A stretch of 8,833 nt of DNA from Acidimicrobiaceae bacterium (GTDB lineage Bacteria; Actinomycetota; Acidimicrobiia; Acidimicrobiales; Acidimicrobiaceae): NCBI GenBank assembly GCA_013044415.1, contig JABEUO010000143.1:1-8833 (forward strand), given 5' to 3'. How positions within the stretch are numbered: position 1 is the first letter of the stretch; every line of letters begins with the position of its first letter. The translations under genes were made by a program, and so were the position numbers. Of this stretch, positions 1-7,047 are shown in pieces. The notes under the pieces were generated by a model. The model was not told the DNA's origin and searched no databases. It worked only from the letters and a program-made list of their open reading frames with translations.

Positions 1-167
1 AATTGTGGGAGCGCACCGGGTTAGGTAAATTAGCAACGCAAGTCATAATCCGATAGGAGGCTTCGCTCCTCAAAAGGGTCTAGAAACACGACCTGAATCC
101 TCAGTTCAGCTGAGAGGCATATTTCCAAAATCGCTAGATTTCTAGCATGAACAGCTAGCGTTGGATA
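1..167. other. Leader region upstream of desaturase, possible upstream gene end
   Basis: No complete gene is visible here. One + frame is open from the left edge to a TAG at 54-56 and would encode the tail LWERTGLGKLATQVIIR, which could be the C-terminus of a gene lying outside the window. It is too short to identify, and an open run of 17 codons is easily chance. A 5-bp hairpin (AGGAG 55-59, loop of six, CTCCT 66-70) starts at that stop codon but has no T-tract after it, so it is not a convincing rho-independent terminator. A second small hairpin is CTCAG 100-104 with CTGAG 110-114. Confidence 0.3.
132..160 (+). promoter_or_regulatory. Overlapping inverted repeats just before desaturase start
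   Basis: GCTAG at 133-137 can pair with CTAGC at 142-146 (5 bp, loop ATTT). The same segment, as CGCTAG 132-137, can instead pair with CTAGCG at 155-160. The two pairings exclude each other, and the second copy is itself the palindrome GCTAGC (154-159). The block ends eight bases before the ATG at 168, so it could be an operator or an mRNA structure affecting initiation. No family of regulator or riboswitch is recognised, and short stems of this kind can arise by chance. Confidence 0.25.
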
Positions 168-908
168 ATGCACTCTGCAATAGTCGGCGTGATTGCAGGG
201 CTTGCGATCACTCAGGTATCAATCCTGATCACCACGGTCTATCTCCATAGGTCCCTCTCTCACAAGGCGGTCATATTTAACCGTCGCGTAGCACTGCTCT
301 TTCGAATCGTTCTGTGGATAACCACCGGAATAAGGCCACGCCAATGGGTTGCAGTGCATAGAAAACATCATGCATTCACCGATGTACCCGGGGATCCACA
401 TTCACCGGTGCTTTTGGGGTTTTACAGGGTCCAGTTTGGAAACGTCTACTACTACCGCAAAGAAGCTCTCAACGGAGATACTGTCGCTAAATACGCTAGG
501 GACCTTCTGCCTGATCGTTGGGACGAGTTGCTTTTTGACCGTTCATTTGTCGGCCTAGCCATAGGAATTTCGATCCTCGCCCTCGTAGGTGGTTGGAAAA
601 TTGCCCTCGTTGCCTCAATAGTCCACCTTGTGGCCTACCTTGGCCTATCAGGGGCAATAAATGCCATCGGACACAGTTTTGGCAAAAGGCCATATGAAAA
701 TCTCGCGACTAACAACACTTGGTTGGCATTAATGACCTGCGGTGAGGGACTGCATAATAACCATCATGCCGCCCCAACTGCGGCAAAACTATCCTTCCTA
801 AAGGGACAGATCGACCCAGCATGGCCGATAATTTCGCTGCTCGTCAAGCTCCATTTGGCCACCGTTCGTCTATCGGCCCCAAAGTTCAAGAAACAGCCAG
901 CCGCTTAG
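168..908 (+). CDS. Membrane fatty acid desaturase (acyl-CoA / acyl-lipid type)
   Basis: An integral-membrane diiron desaturase of the PF00487 superfamily, expected to place a double bond (probably delta-9) in a saturated acyl chain using O2 and electrons from a reductase partner. All three histidine boxes are present: HRSLSH at residues 27-32, HRKHH at 64-68 and HNNHH at 196-200. The family motifs GDPHSP (75-80) and NAIGH (165-169) are also seen. Hydrophobic stretches cover about residues 4-26, 41-53 and 127-168. At 246 residues it is shorter than common delta-9 desaturases of 300 or more, and the first His box follows only one N-terminal membrane segment, so it is a short form rather than a broken gene. 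The ATG at 168 is used because the in-frame ATG at 147 meets a stop after three codons. No strong Shine-Dalgarno is seen. The exact substrate and regiospecificity cannot be read from sequence, and no reductase or ferredoxin gene is adjacent. Confidence 0.9.
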   Translation: MHSAIVGVIAGLAITQVSILITTVYLHRSLSHKAVIFNRRVALLFRIVLWITTGIRPRQWVAVHRKHHAFTDVPGDPHSPVLLGFYRVQFGNVYYYRKEALNGDTVAKYARDLLPDRWDELLFDRSFVGLAIGISILALVGGWKIALVASIVHLVAYLGLSGAINAIGHSFGKRPYENLATNNTWLALMTCGEGLHNNHHAAPTAAKLSFLKGQIDPAWPIISLLVKLHLATVRLSAPKFKKQPAA

Positions 909-1133
909 CCCTAGCCTCCCTCACTTTTTCGATACGCCTCATTCGACCAGGACCTAATTATTTAGCGAGTATGCAAGAGTCGTTGCTACTCCTTCCTATT
1001 TGGGGCGACACGCAGCTTTAACTATTGCCGATGAAAATCAAACTTCCGTAAATCGTTGCAATGGTTTAATGTGGTCACTCATTCGGCCGATCGTATCATT
1101 GTAATTTTCGTGTCGTAGCTTCTTTAGGATCAA
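909..1133. other. Intergenic gap between desaturase and FIST gene
   Basis: About 225 bp with no supportable gene. A T5 run lies at about 925-930, but it has no GC-rich stem before it. CGGCCG and CGATCG palindromes abut around 1084-1093. I could not find a -35/-10 pair with good spacing. A promoter for the FIST-transaldolase pair is expected here but not identified. Confidence 0.4.
1126..1129 (+). promoter_or_regulatory. Ribosome binding site deciding the FIST gene start
   Basis: AGGA lies 4 bases before the TTG at 1134 and 7 bases before the TTG at 1137. It is 19 bases from the ATG at 1149, too far to serve it. This favours a TTG start, with 1137 having the better spacing. Confidence 0.45.
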
Positions 1134-2324
1134 TTGTTGGAACATTCAATGAGCCCGATAATGAACACCTATTACTCCTTTGACCATGATGCGGCCGGGG
1201 CAGTGGGTGAATTAGTTGGTGAGTCCATAGCTGGATCGGACAAATCCCCCGACTTCACCTTGTTGGTCATGCCGAGGCGGTTCGCGTCCAAGGGAAAGCT
1301 ATGCATTAAAACTATTAACCAACTGCTTGCTCCGAAGAATCTACTCGGATTTACCGTCGATACGCTGCCGGGAATGACCTCTACCGACCCCCAACCACCA
1401 ACTTCCCTAATACTGAACATAACCGGGGTCCCAGTCTCTATCATTGAAGATCTCAACCTAGAAGTTAATACCGAAAGCCCCTGGATGAAAAGCCTTAAAG
1501 CGGAAAGGCTCGCCCATAAGGGGGTTGATCCCACAGGAATGTTGTTCAGCTTTTCAGATGAGGACTTTGATGATCACTTCCTGACCCTCTGGAATAGCAT
1601 ATTTCCTGGATCGAAGCTCATCGTGGTCGGGGCTAAGGGACAGCGAAAAACTAGTTGGGGTCGTTTGGGTTTCCAAGATCCAAATCCCCCCTCCGCACTA
1701 GTCCTGCTTTGGGGAACAAACCCACTGAGATTCGAAGCTATTTCGCCAACACGCCAAAGCGTGATACCGCTTGGAGTACCTATGGTTGTCACCAAAGTTG
1801 AGGGGCGCAATTTACTCGAAGTTGCAGGGCGACCGGCCGCCCTGCAATTGATGAAAGCGGCCACTCAGTGCGCACACGAGCTCGCTGTACCCGAGGACAT
1901 CCCCCAACTGTCAGACATCGCACTCGGGATACCCCAGAATCCGTACCTCTTCGATTACGGGACTGGAGACTTTGACATCTGCTCAATTGTCGACATTGAT
2001 CTGGCATCCGAAGCCATAACCACCACTGACGAGCTGGCGCTAGGTTCGGCGGTTCAATTCATGGTATATGCGACGTCGATTTCGCCCTCAACAACTGGTG
2101 AAGTGCTGAAAAGACAAGGAATCGTCTTCTCCAAAACCCAAAGACGAGATCAAGTGGCTCTGTCGAACCAGGCCGTGGTTGAATCTCCGAATAGTAGCCC
2201 TAACGAAGGACTCTACAGGATTCTCGTTGACCGAATTAAGGTGCAATCCGGGGGCTTCAAAGAGGCGATCTCAACCTCCGCCGCCGCCGTTTGGCACTCG
2301 CAGGACATTGCTACTAGGTTATAA
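1134..2324 (+). CDS. Stand-alone FIST-domain protein (FIST_N plus FIST_C)
   Basis: FIST domains are sensory modules thought to bind small ligands; many are linked to signalling outputs, but this 396-residue protein has no attached kinase, cyclase or chemoreceptor domain. The FIST_N half is about residues 40-200 and is divergent, recognised mainly by the FSDEDF block (140-145) followed by FPGSKLIVVGAKG (157-169). The FIST_C half is clearer: PLGVPMVVTKVEGRNLLEV (212-230) followed by GRPAAL (232-237), then LGIPQNP (264-270), and GSAVQFMVYA (304-313), all in the usual order. No signal peptide or membrane helix is apparent, so it is probably cytosolic. Start choice is between two TTG codons (1134, 1137) and ATG 1149; the AGGA at 1126-1129 favours TTG. 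It lies 30 bp upstream of transaldolase, so the two are likely co-transcribed. Ligand and output are unknown. Family assignment rests on motif recognition, not a profile search. Confidence 0.7.
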   Translation: MLEHSMSPIMNTYYSFDHDAAGAVGELVGESIAGSDKSPDFTLLVMPRRFASKGKLCIKTINQLLAPKNLLGFTVDTLPGMTSTDPQPPTSLILNITGVPVSIIEDLNLEVNTESPWMKSLKAERLAHKGVDPTGMLFSFSDEDFDDHFLTLWNSIFPGSKLIVVGAKGQRKTSWGRLGFQDPNPPSALVLLWGTNPLRFEAISPTRQSVIPLGVPMVVTKVEGRNLLEVAGRPAALQLMKAATQCAHELAVPEDIPQLSDIALGIPQNPYLFDYGTGDFDICSIVDIDLASEAITTTDELALGSAVQFMVYATSISPSTTGEVLKRQGIVFSKTQRRDQVALSNQAVVESPNSSPNEGLYRILVDRIKVQSGGFKEAISTSAAAVWHSQDIATRL

Positions 2325-2354
2325 GGTCTAATCTCGAAAAAAGGCGAGCATCAG

Positions 2355-3437
2355 TTGACAAAGCTTCATGCCCTTTACGGCGACTTCGGCCAAAGTCCAT
2401 GGATAGACAACCTCGAGCGATCCTGGCTTGGTGACGGAACTTTATCGTCTCTGGTAGACCAAGGGGTCAGGGGACTGACTTCGAACCCTTCGATAATGGC
2501 GAAGGCTATCAAAAATGGTGAAGGCTATCAGGAACAGATTGAGAAGCTGTCGTCTCTGTCGGCTCAGTCCTTGTATTGGGAACTGGTTTTGACGGATATT
2601 GAAGGAGCGGCTGACCAGCTTTTAGACCTCTACTATGCGTCCGGGGGACGGGACGGCTTTGTTTCTGTAGAAGTGGATCCTAAATTCGCCTTAGACCCAG
2701 CAGCGACCATCAAATCAGCTGTGGAAATTTATGAGCGCATCGCGATGCCAAACGTTATGATAAAAATACCGGCCACCAAGGAATGCCTACCGGCGATTAC
2801 CGAGGTAATTGGAAAAGGGATATCGGTAAATGCGACGCTAATTTTTGGCCTAGAGCGCTATAGAGAAGTCTGCCAGGCTCACCTAGCCGGAATTCAGAAA
2901 CTTGCCGAGAGGTATCCATCCAAGCTAAAGTCGACTCATTCAGTTGCTTCCTTCTTTGTCAGTCGAACCGACACGCTAGTCGATGCACTATTGGATTCGA
3001 AGGGTGGTCCAAAGCATTTGAAAGGTGGGGCGGCGCTGGCTTCCGCCAAATTGGCATACGACTTCTATTGCGGATTTACAGTCGCCGAGGAATGGATGAA
3101 GCTAAAAAATATTGGGGGTGTCCCCCAGCGACCCCTGTGGGCCTCTACGTCTACCAAAAATCCCCAATACCCGGACCTCCTCTATGTTGATAACCTGATC
3201 GGGCCGGACACGGTCAATACGATGCCACCAGCGACACTAGAAGCATTCTTAGATCACGGCGAGCTAAGACCCGGACTTACCGATGGTGTGGAAGATGCGA
3301 GATCGCTACTTCGAGAAATTGGTGAATTTGGTATCAACCTAGATCAGGTCTTCAAGCAACTTGAATCAGAGGGCTTAGAGGCATTTGCAGCATCCCACGA
3401 GCAGATTCTGTCAACCCTCGAGCAGTGGATCGCCTAG
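2355..3437 (+). CDS. tal: Transaldolase
   Basis: Cytosolic class I aldolase-type enzyme of the non-oxidative pentose phosphate pathway. It moves a dihydroxyacetone unit from sedoheptulose 7-phosphate to glyceraldehyde 3-phosphate, giving erythrose 4-phosphate and fructose 6-phosphate. The Schiff-base lysine is K137 in NVMIKIPAT. Other recognisable active-site positions are D18 (SPWIDNL), N44 in LTSNPSIM, E106 in SVEVDPK, N159/T161 in GISVNATLIF, and S199 to R204 in VASFFVSR. The C-terminal block PLWASTSTKNP with YVDNLIGPDTVNT is also typical. Its 360 residues match the longer actinobacterial transaldolases (about 370), not the roughly 220-residue short type. The start is TTG at 2355, with AAAGGCGAG ending about six bases before it; no in-frame ATG fits. 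The gene follows the FIST gene by 30 bp. No transketolase, zwf or pgi gene is visible beside it, unlike the common actinobacterial pentose phosphate cluster. Confidence 0.95.
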   Translation: MTKLHALYGDFGQSPWIDNLERSWLGDGTLSSLVDQGVRGLTSNPSIMAKAIKNGEGYQEQIEKLSSLSAQSLYWELVLTDIEGAADQLLDLYYASGGRDGFVSVEVDPKFALDPAATIKSAVEIYERIAMPNVMIKIPATKECLPAITEVIGKGISVNATLIFGLERYREVCQAHLAGIQKLAERYPSKLKSTHSVASFFVSRTDTLVDALLDSKGGPKHLKGGAALASAKLAYDFYCGFTVAEEWMKLKNIGGVPQRPLWASTSTKNPQYPDLLYVDNLIGPDTVNTMPPATLEAFLDHGELRPGLTDGVEDARSLLREIGEFGINLDQVFKQLESEGLEAFAASHEQILSTLEQWIA

Positions 3438-3592
3438 CCACCACCCTCCAGGCATGCGCCGATCTCCAACAAGACGGAACTACAGGCCAAGAAGGCAGAA
3501 ATGACACCCGCCCACTTTGGTACGAGAGATTGGAAAATTTTGCCCTAAGCCACAAGGCACCTCCTAGCTTGGAGCAAGCCGCCACGATGTAG
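3425..3592 (+). CDS. Doubtful small ORF, 55 aa, after transaldolase
   Basis: A GTG-initiated frame starts inside the last codons of transaldolase, overlaps it by 13 bases and runs to TAG at 3590-3592. It encodes 55 residues without cysteine pairs, membrane segment or known motif; the second half contains LWYERLENFALSHK, which reads like an amphipathic helix. There is no clear Shine-Dalgarno, only CGAG two bases before the GTG. It could be a small coupled gene, the remnant of a longer gene, or chance. I do not recognise it. Confidence 0.18.
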   Translation: MDRLATTLQACADLQQDGTTGQEGRNDTRPLWYERLENFALSHKAPPSLEQAATM

Positions 3593-3689
3593 GGGTTCCA
3601 CTTCCGCCCAAGATCCAATTCCTACCTGTTCGATCTGCCTTGTCTGGATGCCTAGCCAAACGGGCCAGTTTCGGTTAGGTTGTTGGTTA

Positions 3690-5966
3690 ATGAGTCAAAC
3701 ACTAACGAAATTGCCCACGAGCGAGTTACTACTTGCGGCCGCCGAGAAGCGCTATTCGATCTCTGGAACCCGAATCACCTATTCGCCTAAAGCATTTTTC
3801 CCACTTACAATGCTTTGCCAAAACAGATGCGGATACTGCACCTTCGCCAGGCCCCCCAGAAAAACTGAGTCCGCATACATGGATCTCGATGAAGTAGTTG
3901 AATTGGCGAGACGGTCTGAGCACATAGGTGTTAGAGAAGCACTATTCACTCTGGGTGAAAAACCGGAGCTCAAATACGCCGCCGCACGCGGTTGGCTTCA
4001 CCAGCGGGGATACGAGTCCACCACCGACTATCTCTATGCAGCCGCTAAAGCTATCAACGAAAACACTTCACTGCTCATTCATACCAACGCGGGCGCAATT
4101 GGTCCCGACGAACTCTCCAAGTTGCGCGAAGTGGCGGTTTCACAGGGGATGATGCTGGAAAGCACCAACGATTCTCTGGCTTGTCACAAGCTAGCTCCGG
4201 ACAAATCGGTCGATCGCCGGCTTAGCACACTTCGTTCCGCAGGAAGGTATGGCATCGCATTTACGACCGGAATACTTGTTGGCATAGGAGAGGACGAAGC
4301 GGATAGGGTGAGGTCCCTAGAAGTCATCGCTAACTTGCACAATGAGTTTGGCCATATCCAAGAGGTGATCGTCCAAAACTTTCTTCCCAAGCCACGAACC
4401 AGCATGGCAGAACTCCCTCCTCCCTCGTTGGATACCTATCAAAGGGCAATTGCCCTAGCCAGGTTGATACTTCCAGAGGATATCGTCGTTCAAGCCCCAC
4501 CGAATTTGAGCGAAGACGCTTCGGCGCTATTAGATGCCGGAGTCTCCGATTTTGGTGGTATCTCCCCAATTACCGTCGATCACGTTAATCCGGAGCGTCC
4601 TTGGCCCCACATCGAGATCCTAGCCAAGGAGCTCGAATCGATTGGATTTTCCCTTGTGCCAAGGCTTGCAATACAGCCCGCCTTTTCCTTAGCTCCAAAG
4701 CGCTGGATAGACCCTGCCCTACACTTCCGAGTGCTGGCAGCGTCCGAATCTGCCGGGCTCGCCAGGGAGGACGACTGGGTCTCGGGAGGAGCAATCGACC
4801 CACCTTCAATAAGGTCTAACGGTACCAAAATCATCAAGGGTGCAGTCAATGAGGTGTTAGATGGGATCACCTCTGGAGAGATACCAGGCGAGGACGAAAT
4901 CCTCACGCTGTTTTCTGCTCGTGGTTCAGAGGTAGACCAGGTCTGTGAGGCCGCCGATCAGATGCGTCAAAAAATTAGTGGTGAAGCCATCACCTTCGTA
5001 AATAACCGGAACATCAATTACACGAATATCTGCACCTTCAAGTGCAGGTTTTGTGCCTTTTCGAAAGGGCCATTGTCTCTGAATCTGAGGGGAAACCCCT
5101 ACCTACTCGAACTTGAAGAAGTCCAAAGGCGCGTACTGGAAGCCGAAGCTCACGGGGCTACCGAAGTATGTCTGCAGGGCGGCATACATCCGAGCTTTGA
5201 TGCAGAGTACTACCTGAGCCTAGTCAAGTCCATTAGGTCAGTATCGCCCACCATCCATATCCATGCGTTCTCTGCACTGGAGGTATATCAAGGGGCCACG
5301 AGAGCAGGTCTCCCCTTACGAAAGTATCTGACCATGCTAAAAGATGCTGGATTAAGAACACTGCCCGGCACAGCAGCCGAAATACTCGATGACGAGGTGA
5401 GGTCCGTCTTGTGCCCCGACAAGATCGATACCGACACTTGGTTGGAAGTACATAGTGTCGCCCACGAAGTAGGTCTGAACTCAAACGTAACAATTATGTT
5501 TGGGTCTATCGAAGAGCCACGGCACTGGGTCAAGCACATCCTGGCCACGAGGAACCTACAACGCAAGACGTCGGGTTTCACTGAATTCGTGCCACTCCCG
5601 TTTGTCCACATGGGATCGCCGATATTCCTCCAGCATCGCTCCAGGAAAGGCCCGACCTTTCGAGAGACTCTGCTCATGCATGCCGTTGGAAGGCTCGCTT
5701 ATAGTGGTGCAATCGATAATATCCAGGCAAGTTGGGTGAAGATGGGCCCGAAGGGAACCGACATCCTGCTTCGTTCAGGGTGTAACGACCTTGGCGGAAC
5801 ACTGATGGATGAAAACATCTCACACGCCGCGGGATCAGAGCACGGGCGATCATTAGAGGTCGAGGATTTTTTAGAAATCGCAAAACGCGCTAACCGCCCG
5901 CTCTTTCAGAGGAACACCCTTTATGGAATAGTCAACCCAAAACCCAGCAGGAACATTGAAAGGTGA
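3690..5966 (+). CDS. fbiC: FO synthase, fused CofG-CofH radical SAM enzyme
   Basis: Bifunctional enzyme that makes FO (7,8-didemethyl-8-hydroxy-5-deazariboflavin), the chromophore of coenzyme F420, from tyrosine and 5-amino-6-ribitylaminouracil. There are two radical SAM halves, each with its own [4Fe-4S] CX3CX2C motif. Counted from ATG 3690, the CofG half (about residues 28-345) has C43, C47, C50 in CQNRCGYC, then FTTGILVGIGE (191-201) and HVNPERPWP (298-306). The CofH half (about 405-750) has C448, C452, C455 in CTFKCRFC, then NIQASWVKMG and NDLGGTLMDENIS (699-711). CofG first, CofH second is the actinobacterial fusion; archaea and cyanobacteria usually use two genes. At 758 residues it is shorter than mycobacterial FbiC (about 856). 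An in-frame ATG at 3648 would add 14 residues but has no Shine-Dalgarno; 3690 has a weak GGTTAGG about ten bases upstream, so the start is uncertain. The stop overlaps the next gene by four bases, implying translational coupling. Confidence 0.96.
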   Translation: MSQTLTKLPTSELLLAAAEKRYSISGTRITYSPKAFFPLTMLCQNRCGYCTFARPPRKTESAYMDLDEVVELARRSEHIGVREALFTLGEKPELKYAAARGWLHQRGYESTTDYLYAAAKAINENTSLLIHTNAGAIGPDELSKLREVAVSQGMMLESTNDSLACHKLAPDKSVDRRLSTLRSAGRYGIAFTTGILVGIGEDEADRVRSLEVIANLHNEFGHIQEVIVQNFLPKPRTSMAELPPPSLDTYQRAIALARLILPEDIVVQAPPNLSEDASALLDAGVSDFGGISPITVDHVNPERPWPHIEILAKELESIGFSLVPRLAIQPAFSLAPKRWIDPALHFRVLAASESAGLAREDDWVSGGAIDPPSIRSNGTKIIKGAVNEVLDGITSGEIPGEDEILTLFSARGSEVDQVCEAADQMRQKISGEAITFVNNRNINYTNICTFKCRFCAFSKGPLSLNLRGNPYLLELEEVQRRVLEAEAHGATEVCLQGGIHPSFDAEYYLSLVKSIRSVSPTIHIHAFSALEVYQGATRAGLPLRKYLTMLKDAGLRTLPGTAAEILDDEVRSVLCPDKIDTDTWLEVHSVAHEVGLNSNVTIMFGSIEEPRHWVKHILATRNLQRKTSGFTEFVPLPFVHMGSPIFLQHRSRKGPTFRETLLMHAVGRLAYSGAIDNIQASWVKMGPKGTDILLRSGCNDLGGTLMDENISHAAGSEHGRSLEVEDFLEIAKRANRPLFQRNTLYGIVNPKPSRNIER

Positions 5967-7015
5967 CCACTAAAGCACCCTCGCAACCAGGTGGTCAGTG
6001 GCAGAATTTTGAGAGGGCCCGCCAGCAAGTGTTCGACCTCCTCGAATCACTGGGCGAAGATACCGCAAACAGGGACATTATCCTACGCCTGATCGGCGAG
6101 GCTGTCTCGATCGCCGGGTCCAAGAAGGACCGACTCGATCTTAAGATTATGAACTCAGCTCTTGCTGAGCTCAGTCACGCTTTCGATCTTTTCGCACCTT
6201 ATAGAGGAGTTAGAAAGTTGACCATCTTTGGGTCGGCCAGAACTTCACCAGACGAAGCTAGCTATCAAATGGCAAAAGAACTCGCCGGACTGGTGGCTGC
6301 GGATAGCTGGATGATCGTTACCGGGGGAGGGCCGGGGATAATGGCGGCCGGAATTTCCGGGGCAGGCGCACATAAGGCTTTCGGGATTAATATAAGTCTC
6401 CCGTTCGAACAACCGTTCGTTGAACCGGGCGGTGGAGTGAAGTTGCTAGAGATGAAGTACTTCTTCACCAGGAAATTGATGCTTATGAAGGAGTCCGACG
6501 CCTTCGCCTCTCTCCCAGGAGGGTTTGGCACTTTGGACGAAACCTTTGAGCTACTCACACTAATGCAGACAGGGAAAGCCCAACTGGCTCCGCTTGTGCT
6601 GGTCGAACCAGAAGGAATGGGGTATTGGGAAGCGTTAGAGCACTTCTTGAAAACTCAGGCTGCTACACGAGGGCTAATCTCCGAAGAAGATCTAAAGCTA
6701 TATAGAATTTGCCACTCCACCGAAGAAGCGAAGGGCGAAATTGTTCGTTTCTATGCCAACTACCATTCGCTGAGGTGGATCGGCGACGACTTAGTGCTAC
6801 GGCTGAAGAGGAAGCCCCGTGAAGAACTGATCGAAAAGGTAAATGAGCGCTATGGCGCCCTTTGTACTACGGGAAGGATTGAAGCTATACATCCCCATCA
6901 TGTAGAGATTTCAGACGAAGACCATGTCGATCTGTATCGCCTCCACTTCAAATTCAACCGTAGGTCATACGCTGGACTTAGATCATTGATCGACTTTATG
7001 AACCTCGAAGGCTAA
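5963..7015 (+). CDS. LOG-family Rossmann protein, long form
   Basis: Member of the LOG / TIGR00730 family, historically misannotated as lysine decarboxylase. Characterised members hydrolyse the N-glycosidic bond of nucleoside 5'-monophosphates, releasing ribose 5-phosphate and a base (cytokinin activation in plants, nucleotide turnover in bacteria). The Rossmann core is about residues 84-265: FGSAR (89-93), GGGPGIM (121-127), R170-K171 in FFTRKLMLMK, and the signature PGGFGTLDE (185-193) with the expected Glu. At 350 residues it far exceeds the usual 180-200, with an N-terminal helical extension of about 80 residues and a C-terminal extension of about 85 that contains a charged HPHHVEISDEDH stretch. 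The start is GTG at 5963, inside the fbiC stop (GTGA overlap), so translation is probably coupled to FO synthase. The substrate is not known. A role in nucleotide salvage near the flavin/deazaflavin precursor pool is possible but unproven. Confidence 0.85.
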   Translation: MTTKAPSQPGGQWQNFERARQQVFDLLESLGEDTANRDIILRLIGEAVSIAGSKKDRLDLKIMNSALAELSHAFDLFAPYRGVRKLTIFGSARTSPDEASYQMAKELAGLVAADSWMIVTGGGPGIMAAGISGAGAHKAFGINISLPFEQPFVEPGGGVKLLEMKYFFTRKLMLMKESDAFASLPGGFGTLDETFELLTLMQTGKAQLAPLVLVEPEGMGYWEALEHFLKTQAATRGLISEEDLKLYRICHSTEEAKGEIVRFYANYHSLRWIGDDLVLRLKRKPREELIEKVNERYGALCTTGRIEAIHPHHVEISDEDHVDLYRLHFKFNRRSYAGLRSLIDFMNLEG

Positions 7016-7022
7016 AGGAAAC

Positions 7023-7040
7023 GGCCGAAAAGACCGAAAA
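7023..7040 (+). repeat. Tandem 9-mer, two copies
   Basis: GGCCGAAAA at 7023-7031 is followed directly by GACCGAAAA at 7032-7040 (8 of 9 bases match), in the short gap between the LOG gene and the zinc-ribbon gene. This could be chance or a small protein-binding or mRNA element; no function is recognised. Confidence 0.35.
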
Positions 7041-7047
7041 ATATAGG

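Noticed and set aside
55..70. Hairpin AGGAG/CTCCT as a rho-independent terminator
   Set aside because: Only 5 bp with no T-tract after it; the downstream bases are CAAAAGGG.
1056..1084. TTGCAA as a -35 box upstream of the FIST gene
   Set aside because: At 16-18 bp spacing no hexamer resembles a -10 box, so the promoter cannot be supported.
1172..1534. 120-codon frame on the - strand
   Set aside because: It lies fully inside the FIST gene in antisense, shows no motif, and the + strand product has coherent FIST blocks.
4580..4906. 108-codon frame on the - strand
   Set aside because: Antisense to the CofG-CofH linker region, with low-complexity composition and no recognisable domain.
5288..5677. 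129-codon frame on the - strand
   Set aside because: Antisense shadow of the CofH half of FO synthase, which is strongly supported by motifs.
5963..7015. Annotation as lysine decarboxylase
   Set aside because: The PGGxGTxxE signature is the LOG-family motif; the lysine decarboxylase label is a historical misannotation of this family.
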